DNA of 48,123 nt from Deltaproteobacteria bacterium. GTDB taxonomy: Bacteria; Myxococcota_A; Polyangia; JAAYKL01. The DNA lies in the NCBI GenBank assembly GCA_016937015.1, contig JAFGWT010000151.1:1-48123 (forward strand), read 5' to 3'. Below the pieces are notes generated by a model. The model worked only from the letters and a program-made list of their open reading frames with translations. It was not told the DNA's origin and did not search any database. The position numbers and the translations under genes are program-made. This document shows positions 18,171 to 26,101 of the stretch, in pieces. Every line of letters starts with the position of its first letter. Positions within the stretch are counted from its first letter, which is position 1.

Positions 18171-18510
18171 TTGACCAAACATACGCTCGATTCATTGAGC
18201 GCTGTGGGTGATACCCGAATCCGGGTGGGCAGATTTTCAGAAAACCTGGCGACGAAATTGTCAAATCTCGATGCGGAATTGCTGTATGCCCTTGCCGCTA
18301 TCTGCCAGCATGAAAATCTGTCGGTTTCAGAGGTCCGCGACGTTTTAAATGTTTCCACCGATTTTGCCAGCTTGGCGATTGGTTTTTTAACAGAATGGTC
18401 TCATCGAACCAAAGCATACAGACAGTCGCCGACATACAGTTGCGCCGCGATTTTATCTTCCGGTGATTAAGCTGCTGAGAGGGCATCACCTGCTGTACGA
18501 GAAGGAGTAA
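18171..18510 (+). pseudogene. Winged-helix-like regulator, apparently frameshifted
   Basis: The first frame (from TTG 18171, no good ribosome site) gives ELLYALAAICQHENLSVSE, then a helix-turn-helix-like stretch ending GFLTE at 18395, after which it runs into unlikely Ser/Thr-rich residues and stops at 18470. From 18394 the +1 frame reads NGLIEPKHTDSRRHTVAPRF and continues to TAA at 18510, an excellent recognition-helix end, wing and C-terminal helix. Joined, the two make a winged-helix protein of about 113 residues. Loss of two A residues (GAAAAT to GAAT near 18393) or one inserted base would explain it. It could be a real mutation, a sequencing error or programmed frameshifting. The second frame ends four bases before the next ATG. 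Confidence 0.55.
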
Positions 18511-18513
18511 TCC

Positions 18514-18855
18514 ATGCCTGATGCAGGAACCGATAATCTGATGCATTCATTTGACCCCGGCGCGTTTGACTGTATGGTCGTCATGACGTTTTACGTTTCT
18601 CCTTTCCTCGACCACAAACGAGCGCGTGAAATTGTGGACGATGCAGTTGTCGCATCCAAATATCTTTATCTGGGAAAGCCGATGACAGCAATGGTGCACA
18701 ACCGCATTACAGAACAGGGCCAGCTTCTGGTAGAGATTATTGCAAAGGCATACGCCTACGATGCCCGCTGCGAAAGTTCATTTGAATCCGATGTGACCGA
18801 CCGAGTGCTTGACGCCTTTCGCACCGAACAGCTTTTACCGGCTTCTGCCGCTTGA
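18514..18855 (+). CDS. Orphan C-terminal domain of an MscS-type mechanosensitive channel
   Basis: This protein has 113 residues; ATG 18514 follows AAGGAG closely. There is no membrane helix. The sequence resembles the cytoplasmic beta and alpha/beta part of MscS-like channels: a strand MTFYVSPFLDHKRAREIV, then DAVVASKYLYLGKP, then IIAKAYAYDARCESSFESDV and a final helix. The pore and transmembrane part are missing, and no channel gene is nearby. It may be a fragment, or a soluble domain used alone. It follows the winged-helix frame directly and may be co-translated with it. The MscS link is from pattern memory, not an alignment. Confidence 0.6.
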   Translation: MPDAGTDNLMHSFDPGAFDCMVVMTFYVSPFLDHKRAREIVDDAVVASKYLYLGKPMTAMVHNRITEQGQLLVEIIAKAYAYDARCESSFESDVTDRVLDAFRTEQLLPASAA

Positions 18856-18863
18856 AAGTGGAC

Positions 18864-19979
18864 TCAGCAAATACTTTTAAACGCAGCAGCGGCGGCTTCC
18901 TGAAGATAACTTCGGGAATTGGCAATTGCGGTCTTCACGTCAGTGCCTGGTGGTGTGACAGCACCGGCCAGCCTGAACCGCCTGGTGAATTCCTCCGTAT
19001 GATCAGCAATTTGGCCGGAGAGCAGTATGGTTGGCACGTTATGCTGTCGCGACAGGCGTTCCACATAATCACATAACTTTCCAGCGGACGACTGCAGGTC
19101 GGTTCGTCCTTCGCCTGTTACCACGTAATTCGCACCATTCAGATGTTGTTCCAGCCTCACCATGTCGGCCACCGCTTTTGCTCCGGAGATGAGCGTTCCG
19201 TTTAAGAAGGCTCGAATTCCCATCCCCAATCCGCCGCCGGCACCGTCTCCTGGCAGAGCTGCCGGGTTAAGCAGCCCTTGCTTAACCAGAAGCGCCTGCA
19301 AGCCTGCGAGCCCAATTTCGAGCTGTTCCACCATGTGGGGCGTTGCGCCTTTTTGTGGACCATATTGCATTGCGGCGCCGCGGGTGCCCAGCAATGGACT
19401 GATGACATCCGTAGCCACGCGAAACGTCGAACGACCAACCCGAACATCAACCATGGTTGCATCAATGGCAGCAATTCGGACCAGTGATTTGCCCGATGGC
19501 AGAAGGGCCTTTCCATGGGCGTCCAGAAACACGTATCCCAGCGCAGAGGCCATCCCTGTTCCGCCATCCACTGTCGCGCTCCCCCCGACACTGATGACAA
19601 AATCGCGAATCCCCATGTCGAGTGCGCAGCGAATCAGCTCCCCGGTACCCAGCGTGTGGGTGACCATGGGGTTTCGTTCGTGAAGCTGCAACCGCTCGAG
19701 ACCGCTTGCTTCTGCCATTTCAATCAGTGCGGTTTCTCCGATGATAGAAAATCGTGCGTCAACGGGCCTTCCAAGTGGATCGGTGACACGCACTGTTTGT
19801 AATGGCAGATTCAGTGCGGCTGCAACACTGGTTACGGTGCCTTCGCCGCCATCCGCCATGGGACACCTCAAAATGGTTGCCGTTGGGAGGACCCGTCGAA
19901 TACCGATTTCAATGTGTCGGGCCACCTCAATTGCACTTAGGCAATCCTTGTAAGAATCCGGTGCAATGACTATTTTCAC
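18864..19979 (-). CDS. Glycerate kinase, GarK/GlxK family
   Basis: This protein has 371 residues; GTG 19979 follows AGGAGG. It opens with MKIVIAPDSYKDCLSA, the hallmark of this family, then has CPMADGGEGTV, GGSATVDGGTGMASALG and GAGGGLGMGI, and ends with a VVTGEGRTDLQS motif. It phosphorylates D-glycerate with ATP to 2-phosphoglycerate, feeding glycolysis from glyoxylate, glucarate or serine breakdown. The length is typical (about 380). It converges with the MscS-domain gene and diverges from the methyltransferase gene. No other glycerate pathway gene is in the window. Confidence 0.93.
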   Translation of the reverse strand: MKIVIAPDSYKDCLSAIEVARHIEIGIRRVLPTATILRCPMADGGEGTVTSVAAALNLPLQTVRVTDPLGRPVDARFSIIGETALIEMAEASGLERLQLHERNPMVTHTLGTGELIRCALDMGIRDFVISVGGSATVDGGTGMASALGYVFLDAHGKALLPSGKSLVRIAAIDATMVDVRVGRSTFRVATDVISPLLGTRGAAMQYGPQKGATPHMVEQLEIGLAGLQALLVKQGLLNPAALPGDGAGGGLGMGIRAFLNGTLISGAKAVADMVRLEQHLNGANYVVTGEGRTDLQSSAGKLCDYVERLSRQHNVPTILLSGQIADHTEEFTRRFRLAGAVTPPGTDVKTAIANSRSYLQEAAAAAFKSIC

Positions 19980-20132
19980 CTCAGCCTCCTGGCGCGTCTG
20001 ATGCTCCTAATCCGATAGGGTACAAAAAAGTCTCGAAATTACAAGTGGTTACATTAATTTTAAACGGGATATTTTTTTTTGACACCCAACTTTGCGTGCC
20101 TGGCTCTGTGTGGTACAAAAATTCAATCTCAT

Positions 20133-20148
20133 CTCATAATATTTTGAG
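20133..20148. promoter_or_regulatory. Near-palindrome before the methyltransferase gene
   Basis: CTCATAATATTTTGAG is a 16-base palindrome with one mismatched pair. It abuts the ribosome binding site GAGGGG of the methyltransferase. It could be an operator that would block initiation when bound, or a small leader hairpin. Confidence 0.35.
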
Positions 20149-20155
20149 GGGAAAC

Positions 20156-20818
20156 ATGACCGAAAAAGTGAATTTGCTGAATATTGAAAAAATCGACGAA
20201 AGATACAGCGGTCTGGCGGAACAAAGCTGTTGTCTGTCCTGCGGTCAGGCTATCAATCTGGCCGAGCCGCGCGAGGGCGAGGTTTGTGTGGATATTGGAA
20301 GCGGTCGCGGCACCGATGTGATTCGCATGGCACAGACGGTGGGCCCTAATGGATATGCGTACGGTGTCGACACATCGTCCGGCATGCTAAAAAAAGCGCG
20401 CAGTACAGCCAAAAAGCTTGGCGTGGACAATGTGGAGTTCATTGATGCCACATTTGAAAATATCCCGTTGCGGGATCAATGTGCGGATTTGATTATATCC
20501 AATTGTTCCATCAATCATGCCGATAACAAACAGGCGGTGTGGCAGCAGATTTATCGAATACTCAAAGGCGGTGGCCGGTTTGTTGTAAGCGACATTTATG
20601 CCATTGAACCGGTTCCGGAGGAATACCGCAACGATCCGGAGGCGGTGGCCGAGTGCTGGGCCGGCGCGGTCACTAAAGACGAATACATGAAAACCCTGCA
20701 GTATGCCGGATTTGGCACAATTGAAATCCTCGAGGAAAGCGCGCCATACGATAAAGGCAAAGTTCAGGTGGCCAGCTTTACCATTCAGGGGACACGTCCC
20801 GGTTGTTGCTGTGGATAA
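20156..20818 (+). CDS. ArsM-like SAM-dependent methyltransferase with CCCG tail
   Basis: I chose ATG 20156 because GAGGGG precedes it; the upstream 37 residues have no coding character. The product has 220 residues. The class I methyltransferase core shows VDIGSGRGTDVIRMA (motif I), YGVDTSSGML and the stretch ISNCSINHADNK. Cys117 and Cys167 match the two arsenite-binding cysteines of ArsM (Cys174 and Cys224 in the Cyanidioschyzon enzyme, from memory). A CCLSC cluster (25-29) lies near the N-terminus. The protein ends with Gly-Cys-Cys-Cys-Gly. Known family role: methylation of arsenite or related thiol-bound metalloid. Here it heads a cluster with a Cys peptide, a radical SAM enzyme and thioredoxin reductase, so its substrate could be a peptide-bound thiol or metalloid. 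Confidence 0.8.
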   Translation: MTEKVNLLNIEKIDERYSGLAEQSCCLSCGQAINLAEPREGEVCVDIGSGRGTDVIRMAQTVGPNGYAYGVDTSSGMLKKARSTAKKLGVDNVEFIDATFENIPLRDQCADLIISNCSINHADNKQAVWQQIYRILKGGGRFVVSDIYAIEPVPEEYRNDPEAVAECWAGAVTKDEYMKTLQYAGFGTIEILEESAPYDKGKVQVASFTIQGTRPGCCCG

Positions 20819-20847
20819 CCGATAACCATTTATTACGGAGAATTAAA

Positions 20848-20985
20848 ATGAAATCACTCACTAAAACCAAACAGATTGAATCTCAAAAGAGCAGTACCCA
20901 TAAACGCGAAGAAAAAAAGGATACCAAATCGGTTGCCCAGTGCTGCGCCAAGGTGTCCAAAGTTGTGGCCGGCTGCCACGATTGA
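20848..20985 (+). CDS. Short Cys-containing peptide, candidate RiPP precursor
   Basis: This is a 45-residue frame; ATG 20848 follows CGGAG at seven to nine bases. The first 28 residues are Lys/Glu/Ser/Thr-rich and look like a leader. The tail SVAQCCAKVSKVVAGCHD holds three cysteines and is small-residue rich like a core. It lies 29 bases after the methyltransferase and 75 bases before a radical SAM/SPASM gene, the classic place of a precursor peptide. There is no signal peptide. It could also be a small metal- or metalloid-binding peptide. I do not recognise a named precursor family. Confidence 0.7.
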   Translation: MKSLTKTKQIESQKSSTHKREEKKDTKSVAQCCAKVSKVVAGCHD

Positions 20986-21060
20986 ACCGCAAACAGCTGC
21001 TTTCTTTTTCCGACACCAAATCTTCTCCATTCGTCTCCTTTGCCTGAAAGATGACTGACC

Positions 21061-22389
21061 ATGTTAAAAAAGTCCAAATACAATATCATTTTTGACCTTG
21101 AAAACGGCGAAAGCAAAATGATTGCGAATTCCCTGTATGGCGCGGCGGACGTTCTGAATAGCTCGGAATACGGGCAATATCAGACCGATGATTTTTCGGA
21201 TCCCATGTGGCGGGAGCGCGGCTATGCGGTGGTGCCCGAAGAAGAACAACAGGCTTTTCAAACCCAATATATGGATTTCATTGACAGTCGCGACACTGAG
21301 GAAATTCAGCTGTTTTTTGTTCCCACATACAACTGCAATTTTGGATGCGATTACTGCTATCAAAGCGAGTATACATCATCGGCCTCCGTGTATGAACCCG
21401 CCGTGGTTGATGCATTTTTTGATTACATTGGATCCGAATTTGCCGGCAGGAAAAAGTATTGCACCCTGTTTGGGGGAGAACCGCTGCTGCCAAATGAAAA
21501 AGCAGTGCAGCTGGTATCGTACTTTCTTTCAAAGGCCAAAGCGCACGGGCTGGAAACAGCGATCGTCACAAATGGATTTCACCTGAAAAAATATTTGCCG
21601 GTGCTAAAAGAGTCGCTTATTCGTGAGGTGCAGGTAACACTCGATGGCACCAGGGAAGTGCACAACAAACGACGTCCATTGAAAGGCGGCGGCAACACGT
21701 TCGATGAAATTGTTGAAGGCGTTGATGCTCTGCTGAATGCGGGATTGTCAGTTAATTTGCGCATGGTGGTGGACAGCGACAACATCGGTTCCCTCGCGGA
21801 CCTCGCGGCATTCGCCATAGACAAAGGGTGGACAAAAGCCCCTGGATTCAAGACGCAGCTGGGCCGCAATTATGAGTTGCACAGCTGTCAGAAAAATGGA
21901 CAGGCGCTGTATAGCCGTGTGCAGATGTATGAAGAGTTGAAGGACTTGATTGAAAAGCATCCGCATATCCTTGAGTTTCATACGCCATCTTTTCATTTTG
22001 TTAAGTCACTTAGGGACAATGGCGAATTGCCCGCTGCGCTGTTTGATTCGTGTCCAGGATGTAAGACTGAATGGGCATTTGATTACCAGGGGAACATTTA
22101 TTCCTGCACGGCCACAGTGGGCAAGCAAGACGAGGTACTGGGAACCTTTTTCCCACACGTGACCAAACATGACGACGATATTGAAGGCTGGCAGGACAGG
22201 GATATTCTTGCCATAGAAAAATGCAGGGACTGCAACCTGGCGCTGGTGTGCGGCGGTGGTTGCGGATCTGTGGCCAAAAATCAGAACGGCAGCGTCAGCA
22301 CGCCGGATTGCCGGCCCGTAAAGGAAGTTGCACAAACCGGCGCCAGATTGTTTTTTACGCCAGACGGCGAATTGCGGCGGCTCAAGTGA
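21061..22389 (+). CDS. Radical SAM/SPASM peptide maturase
   Basis: This protein has 442 residues, with only a weak ribosome site before ATG 21061. The first 80 residues look like a small recognition domain (FDLENGESKMIANSLYG). The radical SAM motif is Cys92-x3-Cys96-x2-Cys99 (CNFGCDYC), followed by the GGEPLL motif, VTNGFHL and VTLDGTREVHN. The C-terminal SPASM part has SCPGCK, YSCTATVGK and the cluster CRDCNLALVCGGGCG, ligands for two further iron-sulfur clusters. Family role: making thioether, carbon-carbon or epimer modifications in ribosomal peptides. The short Cys peptide just upstream is the obvious candidate substrate. No exporter or protease is present in the cluster. Confidence 0.9.
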   Translation: MLKKSKYNIIFDLENGESKMIANSLYGAADVLNSSEYGQYQTDDFSDPMWRERGYAVVPEEEQQAFQTQYMDFIDSRDTEEIQLFFVPTYNCNFGCDYCYQSEYTSSASVYEPAVVDAFFDYIGSEFAGRKKYCTLFGGEPLLPNEKAVQLVSYFLSKAKAHGLETAIVTNGFHLKKYLPVLKESLIREVQVTLDGTREVHNKRRPLKGGGNTFDEIVEGVDALLNAGLSVNLRMVVDSDNIGSLADLAAFAIDKGWTKAPGFKTQLGRNYELHSCQKNGQALYSRVQMYEELKDLIEKHPHILEFHTPSFHFVKSLRDNGELPAALFDSCPGCKTEWAFDYQGNIYSCTATVGKQDEVLGTFFPHVTKHDDDIEGWQDRDILAIEKCRDCNLALVCGGGCGSVAKNQNGSVSTPDCRPVKEVAQTGARLFFTPDGELRRLK

Positions 22390-22437
22390 CGCGTAAATGC
22401 ATATTGAAAAATAACTTTTCAGCACCAGGGGAATACC

Positions 22438-23736
22438 ATGTCAGAACACAACATCAGTTACATCAATCATGAGGAATGGGAAAAAGAAGTATTGCGTGCG
22501 AAAGGAGGCGTTGTCGTAGATTTTTATTCTTCCGAGTGTCCTCCCTGTGAAGCCCTGGCATCAAAGTACGAGTCGCTGGCGGGCATTTATGGCAATGACG
22601 TTAAATTTATAAAGGTATTCCGCCAGGAAAACCGGGATCTGGCTGAATCGCTGGGGGTCAAGGGATCTCCCACGGTTCTTTTTTATAAGGATGGCGCGCA
22701 TACGGGCGACACCCTGAGTGGCGGCATTCGTCGCGCCGATTTGGAGCGCAATATTCATGCACTGTTGCCGGAAGAACGGGCGCAGCAGCTTAAAGCTCAG
22801 GAGAAACCGTTTACCAGTGAGTACGATGTGATGATTATTGGCGCTGGCCCCGCTGGAATGACAGCCGCAATTTACGCGGCCCAGGCCAAACTGAAAACGG
22901 TGCTGGTGGACCGCGGCATGCCTGGCGGTAACGTGAGTATCACCCACCAGGTGTCCAATTATCCCGGCTTTGTTGCCCCCCAGCCCGGTTACATGCTGTC
23001 TCATTACATGTCGGAACAGGCGAGGGAGGCCGGTGCGCATTTTCGGCAGGCCGTGGATATTACCAGTGTGGATTTACATAAAAAAGCTCTCGTGGTGGAT
23101 GGCATTGAGACCATCCTAGCTAAAAAGATTATTCTGGCGACAGGGTCTTCGCCCAGGCCACTGAACATTCCAGGTGAGGTGGAATACAAAGGGAAGGGCG
23201 TTTCTTACTGCGCCACCTGTGATGCCAAATACTACGAAGGCAAACATGTTGTGGTTATCGGAGGGGGCAACTCTGCGATTGAAGAGGCGTTGTTCATTGA
23301 TAAATTCACCGGTAAAATCACGGTGGTTCATCAGTTTGACCAACTGCAGGCGAACAAAACATCGGCTGAAAAAGCGCTGGCCAATCCCAATATTCAATTC
23401 ATGTTCTCCCACGAGCCTCGTGCGTTCATCGCCGAGGGCGGCACAGTGAACAGGGTTGAGGTAGAGGATTTGAAAACCGGCGAGCGAAAATTCATCGAAT
23501 GCGATGGGGTCTTTGTGTTCATTGGCATGGAACCCAACCTCAGTCTGTTTAGCGAAAGCTTTGAGAAGGATCAGTGGGGTTACATCGTCGTGGACGATTC
23601 CATGCGCACAAGCATTCCAGATGTGTTTGCGGCCGGCGACATCATTCATAAGCAGTATCGTCAGATAACGACCGCGGTTGCCGATGGCACCATCGCTGCC
23701 ATGGCCGCCGCCAAAGACCTTGAAGCCCAGGCGTAA
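22438..23736 (+). CDS. Thioredoxin-thioredoxin reductase fusion protein
   Basis: This protein has 432 residues; ATG 22438 follows AGGGGAATACC. Residues 5-105 are a thioredoxin fold with Cys34-Pro-Pro-Cys37 and a cis-Pro motif GSPTVLFY. Residues 125-432 are a low-molecular-weight thioredoxin reductase: FAD site IIGAGPAGMTAA, redox pair Cys258-Ala-Thr-Cys261, NADPH site VVIGGGNSAIEEA, and the C-terminal FAAGDIIHKQYRQITTA. The domain order, thioredoxin first, is the reverse of the known C-terminal thioredoxin fusion in Mycobacterium leprae. It begins 48 bases after the radical SAM gene and closes the cluster. It would supply reducing power to the methyltransferase or the peptide. Confidence 0.93.
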   Translation: MSEHNISYINHEEWEKEVLRAKGGVVVDFYSSECPPCEALASKYESLAGIYGNDVKFIKVFRQENRDLAESLGVKGSPTVLFYKDGAHTGDTLSGGIRRADLERNIHALLPEERAQQLKAQEKPFTSEYDVMIIGAGPAGMTAAIYAAQAKLKTVLVDRGMPGGNVSITHQVSNYPGFVAPQPGYMLSHYMSEQAREAGAHFRQAVDITSVDLHKKALVVDGIETILAKKIILATGSSPRPLNIPGEVEYKGKGVSYCATCDAKYYEGKHVVVIGGGNSAIEEALFIDKFTGKITVVHQFDQLQANKTSAEKALANPNIQFMFSHEPRAFIAEGGTVNRVEVEDLKTGERKFIECDGVFVFIGMEPNLSLFSESFEKDQWGYIVVDDSMRTSIPDVFAAGDIIHKQYRQITTAVADGTIAAMAAAKDLEAQA

Positions 23737-23956
23737 ACGGAGCGAATGCGCGTGCATCACAGTGCCGAAACATCGGATTTTCCGGGATGCCCGGTGTTAT
23801 CAAATGATTCCTGTGTCGGTCGACAGCAAAACGAAAATGGTCGAATTAATTTTTAGCACATTGACCGTTGCCGCATCCGTCAAAAACAGCGATTGAACTG
23901 TGTGTGACTTTGTGCTTTAACTTTTGTGCACATACACTTCAGTTATCAGAGGCAAC

Positions 23957-24172
23957 ATGACCGTAGAAAAAGAACCATTTGAGAGTATTCTTGAAAAAAT
24001 CGAGCAGATTGTTCGCGCCCTGGAGAGCAATGATATCCCGTTGGACGAGGCCCTCGCCAGGTTTGAGGAAGGGGTGGCCCTTTCCAGAGCCGGCACCGCG
24101 AGACTGGAAGAAGCGGAACGGCGAATTGAAGAAATACTGAAAGATGGGTCTACCCGACCAGTGGAACAATAA
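23957..24172 (+). CDS. xseB: Exodeoxyribonuclease VII small subunit
   Basis: This protein has 71 residues; ATG 23957 has AGAGG before it, so the upstream frame was dropped. The sequence shows the XseB signature: FESILEKIEQIVRALESNDI followed by PLDEALARFEEGV and LEEAERRIEEIL. XseB binds the large subunit XseA as a short coiled coil, and together they degrade single-stranded DNA. xseA and the usual neighbours (ispA, dxs) are not in the window, so the gene is separated here. Confidence 0.93.
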   Translation: MTVEKEPFESILEKIEQIVRALESNDIPLDEALARFEEGVALSRAGTARLEEAERRIEEILKDGSTRPVEQ

Positions 24173-24421
24173 TTAAAAATCAACACGCCTTTTCAAATCT
24201 CGTCGAGGGGCCACATCCAATCCAGACCGTACATCCGGTTTATTGGCGCCATTTGCGCGTGGGCAATGCCAATTGCTTTCATATCGGCAACCTTTCATTT
24301 CAGATCTGAATTCTGAAACAACCAAAGAGTACTGCAACTTTCTGATTTTACGGGGGGTGTGATACGGTCTGCAATTTGCAATGACACGTTATGTGGCAGA
24401 ACTGCCGCGGAGAGGATTCAT

Positions 24422-24805
24422 ATGCATCGTCATTCTGATATTCCAATCACAGTAGATCAGCAGGTAAGCGAGTTTATCAACGAGCTGCATCAGCGGACAG
24501 GTGCGGGTAGCGATTTTTTAAATGTGATTCGACCAGCGGTATATCGGATGTTCCAGACGGTGGATGTCTTAAACCTTGGAGATGCCAAGGACGCGTTTAT
24601 GCGCAAGGCGGAGCTGCATGTGCAGACGCTGGCGCATCTGTCGCGCACCCTCAATCATCTCGCACGGCTGAGCGAGCAGGAAAAATCGAATCCGGCATTG
24701 ACCCCCGCGATGATACGGCAGCTTGAATTCACCCGTGGGGTGGTGGTGAATACCCTCCTTAAGACCTATGGCGGATTCGGGGCGCGAGCGACCATTCGAG
24801 GTTAG
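24422..24805 (+). CDS. Small alpha-helical protein, unknown function
   Basis: This protein has 127 residues; ATG 24422 is preceded by GAGAGGATTCAT, which rules out the longer upstream start. The whole protein is predicted helical by its pattern of Leu/Val/Phe spacing: helix 12-28, 38-55, 63-90 (AFMRKAELHVQTLAHLSRTL) and 100-120. No cysteine, signal or membrane segment is seen. It looks like a four-helix bundle. No family is recognised. The flanking gaps of 249 and 108 bases suggest its own transcript. Confidence 0.65.
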   Translation: MHRHSDIPITVDQQVSEFINELHQRTGAGSDFLNVIRPAVYRMFQTVDVLNLGDAKDAFMRKAELHVQTLAHLSRTLNHLARLSEQEKSNPALTPAMIRQLEFTRGVVVNTLLKTYGGFGARATIRG

Positions 24806-24913
24806 TGTCGTTGCAAACACTGGTCAACCAACTTTAAATCACTCAAAAAAATTGGTATGGTGACGCGGCCTGAGGCCCTGTTTTTGCATTAGGCGGACTG
24901 AAAGGAGAATTCG

Positions 24914-26101
24914 GTGTCAAAACTGCTCGCGCCAGCGGGAAACATGGAAAAGCTCAAGGTGGCGGTCGCCTATGGTGCCGACGAGGTATATCTCGGGCTG
25001 GATCGGTTTTCATTACGCAGTTACGCAGGAAATTTTTCCATGAGCGAGGCTGCGGAGGCGATTCAATATTTGCACATACACAATATTCCGGGATATGTCG
25101 CTCTGAATATATATCCCTTTGAACACGAATATGCCGACATTCTGGCCACCGCCAGACAGCTGGAGGATATGGGGGCGGATGCGGTCATCGTTTCTGATTT
25201 GGGCGTCATTGATCTTTTTCGTCGGGAACATGTCAATCTGCCCATTCACATCAGTACCCAGGCCAATACATTGAGTCCGCAAACCGTTATGGCATATAAA
25301 GCGCTGGGAGCTGCCCGGGTAAATCTTGCCCGGGAGCTTTCGTTTGCGCAGATTCAATCTCTGCAGCGAAGCGTGTCGGGAATTGAAACCGAAGTGTTTG
25401 TACACGGGGCAGTCTGCTTTTCGTATTCCGGGCGTTGCGCTATCAGTGACTATACCACCGGTCGGCGCGCGAACCGCGGGGAGTGCACTCACCCCTGTCG
25501 ATGGCAGTATACGCTGATAGAAAAGGAGCGTCCGGATCAGCCGTTTGACGCGGCCGAAGATGAGCGGGGGCTGTATCTGTTTAACAGTAAGGATTTGGCG
25601 CTTTATTCGTATGTTTCGGGGCTGCAGCAGGCAGGCGTAACTTCTTTTAAAATCGAAGGCAGAATGAAATCCATTCACTACCTCGCGAGTGTGCTGTCGC
25701 TGTACAGAAAAATTATCGATGGCGTTGAGGTTTTGGAAACGGAAGCCCTTTCCCAATTGTCACGTGTGATGAATCGCGGGTATTCCACTGGTTTTATGAA
25801 AGGGAATGTGACCCCTGATGATTATCGGTTCCATGACAATGAAACCCGCGGCCATTCGAAATTTCTGGGGATTGTGACCTGGTCGGATGCGGCGGTTTGC
25901 CACATGGATGTGCGCAATCGGGTTGAAGCGGGTGCAGAGGTGGAGATTCTGACGCCCACCGGTGAGCTAATATCACAGACACTGCCGGGCCCCCTCCTTG
26001 CAGACACAGAAGGCAATGTCGCTCCGGTGCTCAATCACGGCAAGACCATGGTGCTGCCATTCACATTGCCGGAATATACCATCGTACGAAAGCTGGATTA
26101 G
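24914..26101 (+). CDS. Peptidase U32 family protein, tRNA hydroxylation (TrhP) type
   Basis: This protein has 395 residues; GTG 24914 follows AAAGGAG. It begins with KLLAPAGNMEKLKVAVAYGADEVYLG, the U32 N-terminal barrel signature. The four conserved cysteines are Cys168, Cys175, Cys191 and Cys195 in HGAVCFSYSGRC and GECTHPC, expected to hold an iron-sulfur cluster. The motif SFKIEGRMKS follows. TrhP-type members hydroxylate uridine 34 of tRNAs using prephenate; other U32 members act on ubiquinone or 23S rRNA. The length suits TrhP, but without alignment I would not fix the subgroup. The old peptidase label is misleading for this class. Confidence 0.88.
   Translation: MSKLLAPAGNMEKLKVAVAYGADEVYLGLDRFSLRSYAGNFSMSEAAEAIQYLHIHNIPGYVALNIYPFEHEYADILATARQLEDMGADAVIVSDLGVIDLFRREHVNLPIHISTQANTLSPQTVMAYKALGAARVNLARELSFAQIQSLQRSVSGIETEVFVHGAVCFSYSGRCAISDYTTGRRANRGECTHPCRWQYTLIEKERPDQPFDAAEDERGLYLFNSKDLALYSYVSGLQQAGVTSFKIEGRMKSIHYLASVLSLYRKIIDGVEVLETEALSQLSRVMNRGYSTGFMKGNVTPDDYRFHDNETRGHSKFLGIVTWSDAAVCHMDVRNRVEAGAEVEILTPTGELISQTLPGPLLADTEGNVAPVLNHGKTMVLPFTLPEYTIVRKLD

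Noticed and set aside
20079-20084. Perfect TTGACA before the methyltransferase gene
   Set aside because: No acceptable -10 box at 16-18 bases; kept out as a promoter.
23774-23797. CCGGG-ATG-CCCGG hairpin after the thioredoxin reductase fusion gene
   Set aside because: Five-pair stem without a T-run; could be chance, so no terminator is called.
24869-24890. GGCCTGAGGCC followed by TGTTTTT, possible terminator
   Set aside because: The stem has only four pairs with a three-base loop; too weak to call.
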